Source: QQVM01 sp035341855 | GTDB lineage: Bacteria > Bacteroidota > Bacteroidia > AKYH767-A > 2013-40CM-41-45 | Reading direction: 5' to 3' | DNA length: 64,000 nucleotides | Assembly: GCA_035341855.1 (NCBI GenBank) | Contig: DAOQWA010000012.1 | Location: 1 to 64,000, forward strand | Shown here: positions 9,683 through 18,886 of the stretch, one piece after another | Layout: the number at the start of each line of letters is the position of its first letter | How positions within the stretch are numbered: position 1 is the stretch's first letter | Program-made: the position numbers and the translations under genes | Notes under the pieces: generated by a model | The model's database searches: none | What the model was told of the DNA's origin: nothing | The model's input: the letters and a program-made list of their open reading frames with translations, nothing else

Positions 9683-11065
9683 ATGAAATCAATACGGGTC
9701 ATTGACCTTTTGCAATCGAAGGAGACGGGGATAGATGTTTTTTTACAAGGATGGGTTCGTACCCGCCGGGGTAATAAACAAATTGCATTTATCGCGATCA
9801 ATGATGGCTCGATAATTCATTCCATTCAGGTTGTTGCTGAAATTGAAAAGTTCGGCGAGGATTTCATGAAGACGATTACTACAGGCGCATGTATTTCGGT
9901 GAAAGGAAAACTTGTTCCTTCTCAAGGGCAAGGCCAAAGTGTAGAGATACAAGCTGAAAAAATTGAATTACTTGGAGGCGCTGATGAAACTTATCCATTA
10001 CAAAAGAAAGGTCACTCTCTTGAATTCCTGAGAGAGATCGCACACCTGCGTCCTCGTACAAACACCTTTGGTGCTGTGTTACGCATGCGTCATCATATGA
10101 CCTTTGCGATCCATAAATATTTTAACGACAAGGGATTTTTTAATCTGCATTCACCGATCATTACCGGTTCCGATGCAGAAGGAGCCGGAGAAATGTTCCA
10201 GGTTACAACTCTTGACTTTGATAAAGTTCCCCGCAATCCGGACGGTACCGTAAACTATAAAGAAGATTTTTTCGGTAAGGCGACCAACCTCACTGTATCC
10301 GGACAATTAGAAGGAGAGTTAGGCGCCATGGCATTGGGACTAGTCTATACATTCGGACCAACCTTTCGAGCGGAGAATTCAAATACACCACGCCACCTTG
10401 CAGAGTTTTGGATGATAGAACCTGAAATGGCATTCTATGATCTTGCAGACAACATGGATCTTGCAGAAGATTTTTTGAAGTATCTCATCTCCTATGCTCT
10501 CAAACACTGTAAGGATGATCTTGACTTTCTGACCAACCTTTACGACAAAGAATTATTAAATCGTTTGAAATCTGTCGTCAGCAAACCATTTAAACGGTTA
10601 ACATATACAGAAGCGATTGAAGTCCTCGGATCATCTTCAAAAAAATTCGAATTCCCTGTGAGCTGGGGTACAGATCTTCAAAAAGAACACGAGAATTATC
10701 TTGTTGAACATTTTCAAAGTCCGGTGATCTTATCCAATTACCCGAAGGAAATCAAGTCATTTTACATGAAGCAAAATGAAGATGGCAAGACGGTTCGGGC
10801 TATGGATATTTTGTTTCCATGGATAGGCGAGATCATTGGAGGATCGCAGCGTGAAGAGAATCATGAAAAACTTCTGGCTCGCATCAAAGAGATGAAAATT
10901 CACCAAGAAGAACTGTGGTGGTATCTCGAAACACGTAAGTTTGGAACCTGCGAACATTCAGGCTTCGGACTTGGCTTTGAAAGGTTGATGCTGTTCGTTA
11001 CGGGTATGACTAACATCCGTGATGTGATACCATTTCCGCGTACGCCGAAGAATGCGGAGTTTTAA
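9683..11065 (+). CDS. asnS: Asparagine--tRNA ligase
   Basis: This 460-residue class II aminoacyl-tRNA synthetase charges tRNA-Asn. The N-terminal OB-fold anticodon-binding domain is visible (VFLQGWVRTRRGNKQIAFIAINDG). The catalytic core has motif 1 around HLRPRTNTFGAVLRMRH, motif 2 FRAENSNTPRHLAEFWMIEPE, and motif 3 near the end, GLGFERLMLFVTG. SGQLEGELGAMALGLVYTFGPTFRAE separates this family from AspRS and LysRS. Length is normal. It is transcribed away from dxs and converges on the small beta-barrel-like gene, with an inverted repeat between the two. Confidence 0.97.
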   Translation: MKSIRVIDLLQSKETGIDVFLQGWVRTRRGNKQIAFIAINDGSIIHSIQVVAEIEKFGEDFMKTITTGACISVKGKLVPSQGQGQSVEIQAEKIELLGGADETYPLQKKGHSLEFLREIAHLRPRTNTFGAVLRMRHHMTFAIHKYFNDKGFFNLHSPIITGSDAEGAGEMFQVTTLDFDKVPRNPDGTVNYKEDFFGKATNLTVSGQLEGELGAMALGLVYTFGPTFRAENSNTPRHLAEFWMIEPEMAFYDLADNMDLAEDFLKYLISYALKHCKDDLDFLTNLYDKELLNRLKSVVSKPFKRLTYTEAIEVLGSSSKKFEFPVSWGTDLQKEHENYLVEHFQSPVILSNYPKEIKSFYMKQNEDGKTVRAMDILFPWIGEIIGGSQREENHEKLLARIKEMKIHQEELWWYLETRKFGTCEHSGFGLGFERLMLFVTGMTNIRDVIPFPRTPKNAEF

Positions 11066-11094
11066 TGGGGCTCGATTCTTTTCTTTGACATAAC

Positions 11095-11143
11095 TTTTCT
11101 TAGTGTTTACTGTATTTATATTAACACTAAACAGCTAAGAAAA
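11095..11143. repeat. Imperfect inverted repeat between convergent genes
   Basis: TTTTCTTAG at 11095-11103 pairs with CTAAGAAAA at 11135-11143. The adjacent TGTTTA (11104-11109) pairs with TAAACA (11128-11133) across a one-base bulge, giving a 15-pair stem. A competing stem is also possible: TTAGTGTT (11100-11107) with AACACTAA (11123-11130). Neither strand has a following T-run, so it is not a typical intrinsic terminator, although its place between two convergent genes suits transcription end or RNA stability. Confidence 0.55.
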
Positions 11144-11186
11144 ACGCAATTGTCAATTACTCAAAAAAGTCCATAAAGAACTCCCT

Positions 11187-11705
11187 TTAAAATTTTATCC
11201 TCGCATTAATTCCAAAGTCAATCCATTCCGGACCGGGCTTTAACAGGCTATAAAAGGGGTTGGCATCTATACCAATGGTAAATGGAATTTTTCGTGTATC
11301 ATATTCCAAACCAACCATAACATCCATACCTGCAGCAATGGTTTGATCTTTATAAAAAACAGGCTGCCCCTCTTTGATACTGTAATAGTCGTATTTGAAA
11401 TAACTGGCATGCCCACCTATTCCAAAAACGATATCGACAGGTATCTGCAACATCGAATTAAAGATCGGCAATTGTTTCACGAAATAACCCTTGGCAATGT
11501 ATCCACCCTTGGCTTCTCTTGTAATTCCGGCCTGTATCTCGAATCCTGTATTTGAACTGGCATCAAAGAAATGTTTGACGTTTATACCTGTTGCGAATTT
11601 CCCGACGCGAAGCCCTGCTGCGGTTGTGTACTGTGCGTGGACTACCGAATACTGAAATAGCATCAAGGCAAATAAGATTGAAATGAATGTAAAAGTTTTT
11701 TTCAT
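11187..11705 (-). CDS. Small outer-membrane beta-barrel-like protein, unknown function
   Basis: The start is set at the ATG at 11705, where MKKTFTFISILFALMLFQYS with cleavage near VHAQ forms a normal signal peptide. A longer frame to 11750 would begin inside the likely promoter. The mature part (about 150 residues) alternates polar and hydrophobic residues in short strands with many aromatic and glycine residues. It ends in GINARIKF, with a terminal phenylalanine typical of outer-membrane beta-barrel proteins. No specific family is recognised. It converges on asnS. Confidence 0.65.
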   Translation of the reverse strand: MKKTFTFISILFALMLFQYSVVHAQYTTAAGLRVGKFATGINVKHFFDASSNTGFEIQAGITREAKGGYIAKGYFVKQLPIFNSMLQIPVDIVFGIGGHASYFKYDYYSIKEGQPVFYKDQTIAAGMDVMVGLEYDTRKIPFTIGIDANPFYSLLKPGPEWIDFGINARIKF

Positions 11706-11732
11706 TGGTGTATGCGTTGAACTTATGGTATT

Positions 11733-11740
11733 CAAACATA
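11733..11740 (-). promoter_or_regulatory. -7 box (TATGTTTG) upstream of the beta-barrel-like gene
   Basis: Minus-strand match to TAnnTTTG, 27 bases before the ATG at 11705. It supports the shorter start, since the alternative start at 11750 lies upstream of this box. No -33 element is obvious. Confidence 0.4.
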
Positions 11741-11984
11741 CAATCAGCAACAGAGCCGGAAGGATAATAAATTGATAAAAGCTTACAAAAAGGATTAATC
11801 GTCTTATTATTTTGAATGCCCATTTTTAAACGGGAATGGCATTGGATTTCAAGAAAAACTGTAGCAATTCAAAAACAGACCAATAAAATTAAAAAGAACA
11901 GCGTAGGTATGCACATTCGCAATAAATCTTACAAAATGTTTTTAAGTATGGTTGAAAAAATAACAAATAAATATATACTGTCTG

Positions 11985-13571
11985 ATGGAATTTCACACCT
12001 TTACATTGGATATGAAATTCCCGGGCAGAAAGGCTAAGTTTTATTTTCTTTCTTTTCTAAAACATGATCTCAAGGCGAGCATCACGGTATTTTTTGTTGC
12101 ACTACCTTTGTGTCTGGGTGTCGCACTGGCTTCAAATGCACCTGTAATTTCCGGTTTGCTTGCCGGGATAATAGGAGGGGTTGTGGTCTCCCTCTTCAGC
12201 AATTCTCAATTAAGCGTGAGTGGACCGGCTGCCGGCCTCACAGCTATTTGCGCTGCTGCGATCACAAAATTCGATTCATTGGAAATTTTTTATTTATCTG
12301 TTACAGTGGCAGGAGTACTTCAATTCATCCTTGGATTATTAAAGTTAGGTGGATTTACTCATTTCATTCCGGCATCAGTGATCAAGGGAATGTTATCTGC
12401 TATTGGCATCATTCTTATTTCAAAACAAATTCCTCCTTTGATAGGATATGACAGACCTGAGTTTTGGTCCAATGAATTTTTTAATATTATCACATTAAAC
12501 CATGCATTTCAAAATGTTCATGACCTTTTAGAACATAGTTCTGCCGGTGCTATTCTGATAGCCGGAATTGCGACACTATTTTTAATAGCCTGGAAAAAAT
12601 ATCTTGCTCATTCACTATCCTATCTACCTGCCTCATTTCTGGTAGTAATACTTGGCATTTTATCAAGCCTGTTTTTAAAAACATATATGCCTTCGATCCA
12701 ATTAGCCCCCTCTCAATTTGTGAGCATTCCGGACCAGGTGTTTTCTTCGATGAAATTTCCAGATCTGAGTATGCTGTTGAGTAATTCCGGTATTTGGCAA
12801 ACTGGGGTGATTATATGCTTTGTTGCATCTCTTGAAACCTTATTAAGCCTTGCCGCAATTGACAAACTTGATCCATACAACAGGATCTCCTCTTCGAATA
12901 AGGAACTTATGGCGCAAGGAACCGGTAATTTTGTGAGTGGTTTATTGGGCGGACTACCGATCACAGCCGTAATAGTAAGGAGTTCCGCAAATGCAGAAGC
13001 CAAGGCGAAAACTAAACTATCAGCAATTTTTCATGCTATCTGGATTCTTATTGCGATCAGCGTTGCTGTTCCGCTCATCAACATGATTCCTTATTGTGTA
13101 CTTGCTGTGATCCTGCTTCGGACAGGATACAATCTTGTGAAACCTAAAATGGTGAAATCAATTTACAGGCAGGGTAAGGAGCAATTTCTTCCATTCATTG
13201 TTACCGTCATTGCAATTTTACTTACCGATCTACTCATCGGTGTCTTGATCGGTATCATTCATGCCATATACTATAGTATTAAACACACCTATTTAGCAGG
13301 CTTTACGCTTACTCAAACAAACGATGGTCACAATAAACAGTTTACGATCAGCCTTGCCTTAAATGTGAGCTTCCTCAGTAAAAAAAGATTTATTGAAATG
13401 CTGGATAAAATTCCTGAATACTCTGTAGTACTAATTGACGGTTCAAAAAGCAACTATATAGATAGAGACGTACTTGAAATTTTTCAGGAGTTTAAAGCCA
13501 AGGCCAGGCAAAAACATATTCAACTTGAATTAAAAGAAATTCCTGATGTAGAAATAATTGAGTTACACTAA
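11985..13571 (+). CDS. SulP family inorganic anion transporter
   Basis: This 528-residue inner-membrane transporter of the SLC26/SulP family has about 12-14 hydrophobic segments. Family signatures are present: ASITVFFVALPLCLGVALAS, AGIIGGVVVS, SVSGPAAGLTAI, FIPASVIKGMLSAIGI, and NELMAQGTGNFVSGLLGGLPIT, written here without its preceding KE-type residues. The C-terminal cytoplasmic part (about residues 460-528: VVLIDGSKSNYIDRDVLEIF) looks like a short STAS domain. Members move sulfate, bicarbonate or chloride; the substrate cannot be told from sequence. ATGs at 11985 and 12012 are both possible starts. It ends five bases from a convergent lipoprotein gene. Confidence 0.88.
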   Translation: MEFHTFTLDMKFPGRKAKFYFLSFLKHDLKASITVFFVALPLCLGVALASNAPVISGLLAGIIGGVVVSLFSNSQLSVSGPAAGLTAICAAAITKFDSLEIFYLSVTVAGVLQFILGLLKLGGFTHFIPASVIKGMLSAIGIILISKQIPPLIGYDRPEFWSNEFFNIITLNHAFQNVHDLLEHSSAGAILIAGIATLFLIAWKKYLAHSLSYLPASFLVVILGILSSLFLKTYMPSIQLAPSQFVSIPDQVFSSMKFPDLSMLLSNSGIWQTGVIICFVASLETLLSLAAIDKLDPYNRISSSNKELMAQGTGNFVSGLLGGLPITAVIVRSSANAEAKAKTKLSAIFHAIWILIAISVAVPLINMIPYCVLAVILLRTGYNLVKPKMVKSIYRQGKEQFLPFIVTVIAILLTDLLIGVLIGIIHAIYYSIKHTYLAGFTLTQTNDGHNKQFTISLALNVSFLSKKRFIEMLDKIPEYSVVLIDGSKSNYIDRDVLEIFQEFKAKARQKHIQLELKEIPDVEIIELH

Positions 13572-13576
13572 GAGTC

Positions 13577-14617
13577 CTAAAAGGCTCCTCCTGTATTCTC
13601 GCTATAGACTACATGCATAACCGTTTGCCCAACTGCTTTCAGAGTTCTTTTGTCAATAACATCCATATTGTCGGCATGGGTATGCCAGTGATTTGGAAAA
13701 CCTGTACTTGAAGAGGCGTCACTTGCAATGATGTCTATACTCGGAATATTTATTCGATTCACATATACGTGATCGTCTGTTATCCAACCCCCATCCTGAA
13801 AAATAAAATAATCTGAAAAGCCGAGGTTAACACCTGTTTTCCAAACCTTTTCAAGGACAAAGGATGCAAACTGTTTCGAATTTCCTTCCATTCTGAATTT
13901 AGAATTTCGTCCACCAACCATGTCTAAAAGAATTCCATACTCAGCCGTATAACCCGGCACATGTAGGTTTTTTGTCCAATACTGTGCTCCCAGACAATAC
14001 GAGTCTTCAGATTCAGGTCCTCCTCCACTCTTTCCCCAATCCTCGGCGTCAAAAAGAATTATATCTACACCAATCGTTGGCGCCTGGATGGAAAATTGTC
14101 TGGCTATTTCCAGAAGCACGCCCACTCCACTGGCACCGTCATCTGCACCTAAATTAGGTTCATTCCTTCGCTCTGTACCATGATCAGCCCAGGGGCGAGT
14201 ATCCCAATGAGCGAACAGAAGCACGCGTTGCTTATTCTCAGGATTAAACGAAGCAATAATATTTTTCATATCAAGATTAACTCCATCATAAGTACGAACA
14301 GTTCCTTTCTGCATCATCACCGAACTGGTGAACTTCTTAAATTCTGCGACGAGATAATCTGCACATGCAGCATGAGCTTTTGAATTAGGGACACGTGGCC
14401 CAAAATCAACTTGCTTCTGTACATAAGAATATGCGGAATCTTCATTAAAGACCGGTACTGTGACTACAGGTTGCCTAACCTCAGTTCCACTGTTGCTTGC
14501 CGGGGTCTCTATTGGCTTATCAGGAGAAGAACATGAAAACAAGACAAGCAACAAACACAAGAAGAATACTCCCGGGGTCTTAATGAATGCTTGCGAATTT
14601 TTTAAAAAGAAATTCAT
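13577..14617 (-). CDS. M28-family glutaminyl-cyclase-like lipoprotein
   Basis: This is a 346-residue protein. The N-terminus is a lipoprotein signal with the lipobox VLFS before Cys29, so it is probably anchored on the periplasmic side or exported. The metal-site pattern of M28 peptidases and type II glutaminyl cyclases is visible: AHWDTRPW (His137, Asp139), LGADDGASG (Asp159), FDAEDWG (Glu192) and WHTHADNMD (His312 or His314). The WHTHADN ending and single-zinc layout favour glutaminyl-peptide cyclotransferase, which forms N-terminal pyroglutamate. In Bacteroidota such activity could act on exported proteins exposing N-terminal Gln, as several signal peptides in this window do. It is the last gene of a three-gene minus-strand run, 36 bases after cysS. 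Confidence 0.85.
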   Translation of the reverse strand: MNFFLKNSQAFIKTPGVFFLCLLLVLFSCSSPDKPIETPASNSGTEVRQPVVTVPVFNEDSAYSYVQKQVDFGPRVPNSKAHAACADYLVAEFKKFTSSVMMQKGTVRTYDGVNLDMKNIIASFNPENKQRVLLFAHWDTRPWADHGTERRNEPNLGADDGASGVGVLLEIARQFSIQAPTIGVDIILFDAEDWGKSGGGPESEDSYCLGAQYWTKNLHVPGYTAEYGILLDMVGGRNSKFRMEGNSKQFASFVLEKVWKTGVNLGFSDYFIFQDGGWITDDHVYVNRINIPSIDIIASDASSSTGFPNHWHTHADNMDVIDKRTLKAVGQTVMHVVYSENTGGAF

Positions 14618-14653
14618 AATGACAAGTGAACAATAATGACAATAATAGAAAGA

Positions 14654-16132
14654 TCAGTCCCTCGACCATGATACCGTACCATCTTTCTCATCTTTTATCT
14701 TAAAACCAAGAGAAGCCAGCTCGTCCCTGATCTTATCAGAGGTAGTAAAATCTTTTCTCCCTTTAGCATCTGTGCGAAGGCTCAAAATAAATTTCATGAG
14801 CTTATCTGTATCAGTTGAGCTATTATTTTCTTCCAACTTCAATCCAAGGATATCAAAAACAAATTCCTGATACGTTTGCTTAAGAATCTCAAGATCGACG
14901 GCACTTATGGTCTCAGTCCCTGCATGCACGGAATTAATTATCCTTACTGCTTCAAACAAATGTGCAATAGTAATAGCCGTGTTGATATCATCGGCCATCG
15001 CATCAAAACAAGCTTGACGTAATGCCGGAATATCTGAAGTGCTGGTTGCAGATGATTTTAATTTCTGTAATACTTCGGAAGCATTCAACAATTTGCTTAA
15101 TCCTTTTTCTGCTGCTTTTAAACCTTCGTTTGAAAAATCCAGAGTACTCCTATAATGCGCTTGTAAAATGAAAAAACGAATGGTCATGGGAGAATAAGAC
15201 TTCTCCAGCAACTTGTGATTACCTGTAAAAAAATCATCAAGGTTAATAAAATTGCCTAATGACTTCCCCATCTTCTGTCCATTGATGGTGATCATATTGT
15301 TATGCATCCAGTAACGCACGGGTGCATTGCCGCAAGCGCCTTTCGATTGTGCAATTTCGCTTTCATGGTGAGGGAATAAAAGGTCCATTCCTCCTCCATG
15401 AATATCAAAAGTTTCTCCGAGGTATTTAGTACTCATGGCAGAACATTCAATATGCCAGCCGGGAAAACCTTCGCTCCAGGGTGATGGCCAATGCATAATG
15501 TGTTCAGGCGCTGCTTTTTTCCATAAGGCAAAATCAGCAGGATTCTGTTTCTCATCCTGACCTTCCAGCTCACGACGTTCATTGCCTGCTCCTGCTATCA
15601 GCTCTTCTATAACTCTGCCGCTTAACTTACCATAGTCATGTGTCTTGCTGTATTTTACAACATCAAAATAGACAGAACCATTAGAAACATAAGCCCATCC
15701 ATTATCAATAATTTTTTGGATCATATCAATTTGTTCAATGATATGTCCTGACGCACGAGGCTCAATGCTCACAGGTAAATTATTCAAGGCACGCATTGCT
15801 TCATGAAATTTTCCTGTGTATAATTCCACCACTTCCATTGGCTCAAGCTTTTCTATGAGAGCACGTTTTGCAATTTTATCTTCGCCCTCATCCGCATCGT
15901 CAACCAAATGACCTACGTCAGTAATATTTCTTACATAGCGAACGCGATAACCAAGTTTGGTCATAAAACGAAAAAACACATCGAATGTAGTATAAGGTCG
16001 TGCATGTCCGAGGTGTGGTGCCCCATACACTGTCGGTCCGCATACGTACAAGCCCACAAAACCAGGGACTAAAGGTTCGAACTTTTCTTTCTTACGAGAA
16101 AGAGAATTAGTTATATAAATTTCATTCACCAT
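14654..16132 (-). CDS. cysS: Cysteine--tRNA ligase
   Basis: This 492-residue class I aminoacyl-tRNA synthetase charges tRNA-Cys. Residues 29-36 read YVCGPTVY with the zinc-ligand Cys31, followed by the HIGH motif as HLGH (40-43). The second zinc motif WHIECSAM is at 227-234, HGGGMDLLFPHHE at 245-257, and the KMSKS loop appears as KMGKS (287-291). The C-terminal helical domain ends in GVxW-like TVSWSRD. Full family length. It sits between a threonine dehydrogenase gene (61 bases upstream) and a glutaminyl-cyclase-like gene (36 bases downstream), probably as one transcript. Confidence 0.97.
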   Translation of the reverse strand: MVNEIYITNSLSRKKEKFEPLVPGFVGLYVCGPTVYGAPHLGHARPYTTFDVFFRFMTKLGYRVRYVRNITDVGHLVDDADEGEDKIAKRALIEKLEPMEVVELYTGKFHEAMRALNNLPVSIEPRASGHIIEQIDMIQKIIDNGWAYVSNGSVYFDVVKYSKTHDYGKLSGRVIEELIAGAGNERRELEGQDEKQNPADFALWKKAAPEHIMHWPSPWSEGFPGWHIECSAMSTKYLGETFDIHGGGMDLLFPHHESEIAQSKGACGNAPVRYWMHNNMITINGQKMGKSLGNFINLDDFFTGNHKLLEKSYSPMTIRFFILQAHYRSTLDFSNEGLKAAEKGLSKLLNASEVLQKLKSSATSTSDIPALRQACFDAMADDINTAITIAHLFEAVRIINSVHAGTETISAVDLEILKQTYQEFVFDILGLKLEENNSSTDTDKLMKFILSLRTDAKGRKDFTTSDKIRDELASLGFKIKDEKDGTVSWSRD

Positions 16133-16193
16133 AAAGGTTTGATTGCTAAAATAAATGTATGATTAGGAAGAACCCCGATAAGGTCAGAAAATA

Positions 16194-17162
16194 CTAGTGA
16201 GAGACCAAAGCATGCTGAATATGATTGTACATGTCTTCGGTCATTCGACACAGATCATATTCGGCTTCCCATCCCCAGTCCTTTCTTGCTACGCTATCAT
16301 CAATACTTTGTGGCCAGCTATCAGCGTAGTTCTGACGGATATCAGGATTATATGTGATACTGAAATCCGGAATATGTTTGCGAATCTCTGCTGCCAGCTC
16401 TTCCGGATTAAAACTCATACCTGCTACATTATAACTTGAACGAACTTTTACTCTTTCTGCATCTGCCTGCATCAGACTTATTGTTGCGCGTAATGCATCC
16501 GGCATATACATCATTGGCAAAGTAGATTTCGCAGAGAGAAATGATTCATACTTCTTGTTGCGGATAGCCTCGTGAAAAATGGTGACAGCGTAATCGGTTG
16601 TCCCGCCTCCGGGATCAGTTTTATATCCGATCAGTCCGGGATATCGAATGCTACGCACATCAACACCAAAATGATTGTGATAATATTCACACCAGCGCTC
16701 ACCGGCAAGCTTGCTTATTCCATATACCGTTGATGGCTCAGCGATTGTAAATTGAGGTGTATTAATTTTGGGTGTATTCGGTCCAAAGATGGCAATAGAA
16801 CTAGGCCAGAATAATTTGAACTTTTCCTCCCGAGCCATGTCCAACAAACCAAGAAGCCCTTCCATGTTCAGCTTCCATGCCGATTTAATTTTTTTCTCTG
16901 CTGTTGCCGATAAAAGAGCGGCAAGCAAATAAACCTGCTTCACATTATTCTTGCGGATGATCTCATTCACTCGTGGAAAATCTAAAACATCGAGCTGATA
17001 ATAGGGTCCTCCATTTTTAACTTCAGTACTAGGCTCTTTAATATCTGTTGCAATAACCTGAGAAGATCCATAGATACGACGTAGTTCTTCAACCAACTCC
17101 GTTCCGATCTGGCCATTAGCACCAATGACGAGGAGAGATTCTTGTTTTTTAGTAGAGGTCAT
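16194..17162 (-). CDS. Short-chain-type L-threonine 3-dehydrogenase / NAD-dependent epimerase family
   Basis: The start is set at the ATG at 17162; a longer frame to 17243 would run through the promoter. The 322-residue product is an extended short-chain dehydrogenase: GANGQIG at 14-20 binds NAD, the acidic TDIK at 39-42 ends the second strand, and YGISK (Tyr147, Lys151) is the catalytic pair. IRYPGLIG, YAVTIFHEA and DSWPQSIDDSVARKDWGW are characteristic of the UDP-galactose-4-epimerase-like threonine dehydrogenases of Bacteroidota and related groups. These oxidise L-threonine to 2-amino-3-oxobutyrate, which is cleaved to glycine and acetyl-CoA by a separate ligase not seen here. First gene of a run with cysS and the M28-like gene. 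Confidence 0.85.
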   Translation of the reverse strand: MTSTKKQESLLVIGANGQIGTELVEELRRIYGSSQVIATDIKEPSTEVKNGGPYYQLDVLDFPRVNEIIRKNNVKQVYLLAALLSATAEKKIKSAWKLNMEGLLGLLDMAREEKFKLFWPSSIAIFGPNTPKINTPQFTIAEPSTVYGISKLAGERWCEYYHNHFGVDVRSIRYPGLIGYKTDPGGGTTDYAVTIFHEAIRNKKYESFLSAKSTLPMMYMPDALRATISLMQADAERVKVRSSYNVAGMSFNPEELAAEIRKHIPDFSITYNPDIRQNYADSWPQSIDDSVARKDWGWEAEYDLCRMTEDMYNHIQHALVSH

Positions 17163-17167
17163 GGCTG

Positions 17168-17175
17168 CAAATGTA
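17168..17175 (-). promoter_or_regulatory. -7 box (TACATTTG) five bases from the threonine dehydrogenase start
   Basis: Minus-strand match to TAnnTTTG with only CAGCC between the box and the ATG at 17162. If the box is used, transcription would start at or next to the start codon, giving a leaderless or nearly leaderless mRNA. Confidence 0.4.
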
Positions 17176-17297
17176 AGGAAAAGAGAATGGATGCCGGAAA
17201 AGTAATTGTAAAATACCCACGAAATATCCTCAAATTCGCGCATTTACGAAGTTTTATTATTACGGAATTGAAAGCAGGTATTGTATATTCGTGCGCA

Positions 17298-18773
17298 ATG
17301 CGAAAATGGCTTCCTTTTATTCTCTTTGCCTTATTGCTCCCTCTCCTTTGGCTAAATGTCAAAAATAGCCACGATTGGGGTGATGATTTTGCTCAATATA
17401 TAATACAAGCGAGAAACATTGTTGAAGGTAAAGCACAAACAAATAATGCTTTGATCTTCGATGAAGAAGCAGGGCAGTTTGCAGTCACTGCTTATCCTGC
17501 CGGCTTTCCTCTCTTGCTAAGTCCCGTAGTAGCAGTATACGGTATAGCCATTAAACCTCTGTTGTTGCTTGAATCTGTTTTCCTTCTAATCCTTGGATTA
17601 CTTTCCTTTCACTTTTTCCGGAAATATTTTTCGGACTTGCCTGCCTTTATATTTACTCTCTTCTTATGCTATCATTCTCTCACCCTGGAACTAAAAGGGC
17701 AGATACTATCTGAGATCCCCTTTACTGCTTTGCTGACCGCGATCTTTCTCATCATACGTTCAGGGATGTTCAACTCAAAAAAATATCTGTTGATTGGCTT
17801 CATGATTGCTTTCCTGGCATCAGTACGCATTGTTGGGCTCCTGATAATTCCGGCACTTGCTATCTTTCTATTACAAGGATTCTTAAAGAAGGATGCAAAT
17901 CCTCTGTCACAGAATTTTAATCGGTTGAATTTTTTTATCCGGACCACCATCAGTTCCTCTTTGCTTTTCATAATATTCAATTCACTTCTGTTTGACATCC
18001 ACTTAGACGACTTTTTTAATTTTTACCTCAATGCAGGCCAGGCGCATGAAACAAAATTTATCGAAAATCTTTTTTCTTACTATGAGCAACTAGCTTATGT
18101 GTTTAAAATTCCATTCCTAAACCATTCACTGGTATCCTTCTTGTGCTGCGGACTTGTTCTTGCAGGAATGGTACAAAGCTTTAGAAAGAATGCCGGCCCT
18201 GAACATTGGTTTCTTCTGCTTTACCTATTGATGTTAGGATTATACCCTTACAATTCGGGAGGCTTCCGCTTTTTATTTCCGATATTTCCGCCACTAATAC
18301 TATTCTTTTTTGAAGGAATAAGATTCTTTATTCAAAAGACAACACCCTATGTGCAATCATCTGTTTTAATTTTTGCCTGTCTGCTTTTATTCTATTCTCA
18401 ATATTATCCTCTGAAACAAATATTAAAACAAAGCTCCGGGATCACAATGGGTCCTCAGGATAAGGCTTCGCAGGAATTGTTTTCATTCATTCGCAATAAT
18501 ACTCCTACAGATGCCGTTGTAGCTTTTCCCAGAGCCAGGGCCATGTCACTCTATGTAAATCGGGCGGCAACTTATTTGATCAAGTCAAATTCTACGGAAG
18601 AAAACGCTCAGTTAGTTGAAAGACTAAATGTTAGCCATCTTATTGTCAGTAAAGGAAATGAAACAAACCCACTCTATGATGATGCGCTGCTGAATTATAT
18701 CAGCTATGATCGGGACAAACTGCAACCGGCCTGGGAGAACGAGGATTATATCATCTACCGGCGATCGGATTAA
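17298..18773 (+). CDS. GT-C-fold-like membrane glycosyltransferase, unassigned
   Basis: The start is set at the ATG at 17298 (MRKWLPFILFALLLPLLW). The frame extends 156 bases further upstream, but that part lies in the divergent promoter region. The 491-residue product has about 10-11 membrane helices. Its first outer loop carries an acidic pair (DWGDDFAQYI, residues 26-33), as in many GT-C lipid-linked-sugar transferases of the GT39/GT83/ArnT type. AVTAYPAGFPLLLSPV follows. The C-terminal soluble tail (about 420-491) holds ASQELFSFIRNNTP and VVAFPRARAMSLYV, common in this type of polytopic protein. The acceptor and sugar are unknown. It is the first of four co-directional genes for surface-glycan work. 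Confidence 0.65.
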   Translation: MRKWLPFILFALLLPLLWLNVKNSHDWGDDFAQYIIQARNIVEGKAQTNNALIFDEEAGQFAVTAYPAGFPLLLSPVVAVYGIAIKPLLLLESVFLLILGLLSFHFFRKYFSDLPAFIFTLFLCYHSLTLELKGQILSEIPFTALLTAIFLIIRSGMFNSKKYLLIGFMIAFLASVRIVGLLIIPALAIFLLQGFLKKDANPLSQNFNRLNFFIRTTISSSLLFIIFNSLLFDIHLDDFFNFYLNAGQAHETKFIENLFSYYEQLAYVFKIPFLNHSLVSFLCCGLVLAGMVQSFRKNAGPEHWFLLLYLLMLGLYPYNSGGFRFLFPIFPPLILFFFEGIRFFIQKTTPYVQSSVLIFACLLLFYSQYYPLKQILKQSSGITMGPQDKASQELFSFIRNNTPTDAVVAFPRARAMSLYVNRAATYLIKSNSTEENAQLVERLNVSHLIVSKGNETNPLYDDALLNYISYDRDKLQPAWENEDYIIYRRSD

Positions 18774-18776
18774 GCT

Positions 18777-18841
18777 AAATCCTTTATCCACATTTGAGGC
18801 TAATAATTCAATTTCCGGTCTATATTTCCAAGAAAGGATTT
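18777..18841. repeat. Long-loop inverted repeat between membrane-protein genes
   Basis: AAATCCTTT at 18777-18785 is the exact reverse complement of AAAGGATTT at 18833-18841, with a 47-base loop. It fills most of the 113-base gap between two co-directional genes. It lacks the compact GC stem of a terminator, and its role is unknown. Confidence 0.35.
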
Positions 18842-18886
18842 TCATAATTTAACCGATTCATTCCTATTCCGGAATTGGCGAAAAGC

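Noticed and set aside
11816..12037. 73-residue plus-strand reading frame before and overlapping the SulP start
   Set aside because: It is low-complexity, lysine- and asparagine-rich, has no family resemblance and overlaps the real transporter start in another frame.
17163..17243. Longer N-terminus of the threonine dehydrogenase, overlapping the opposite reading frame
   Set aside because: The dinucleotide fold starts right after the ATG at 17162, and the extension covers the promoter box.
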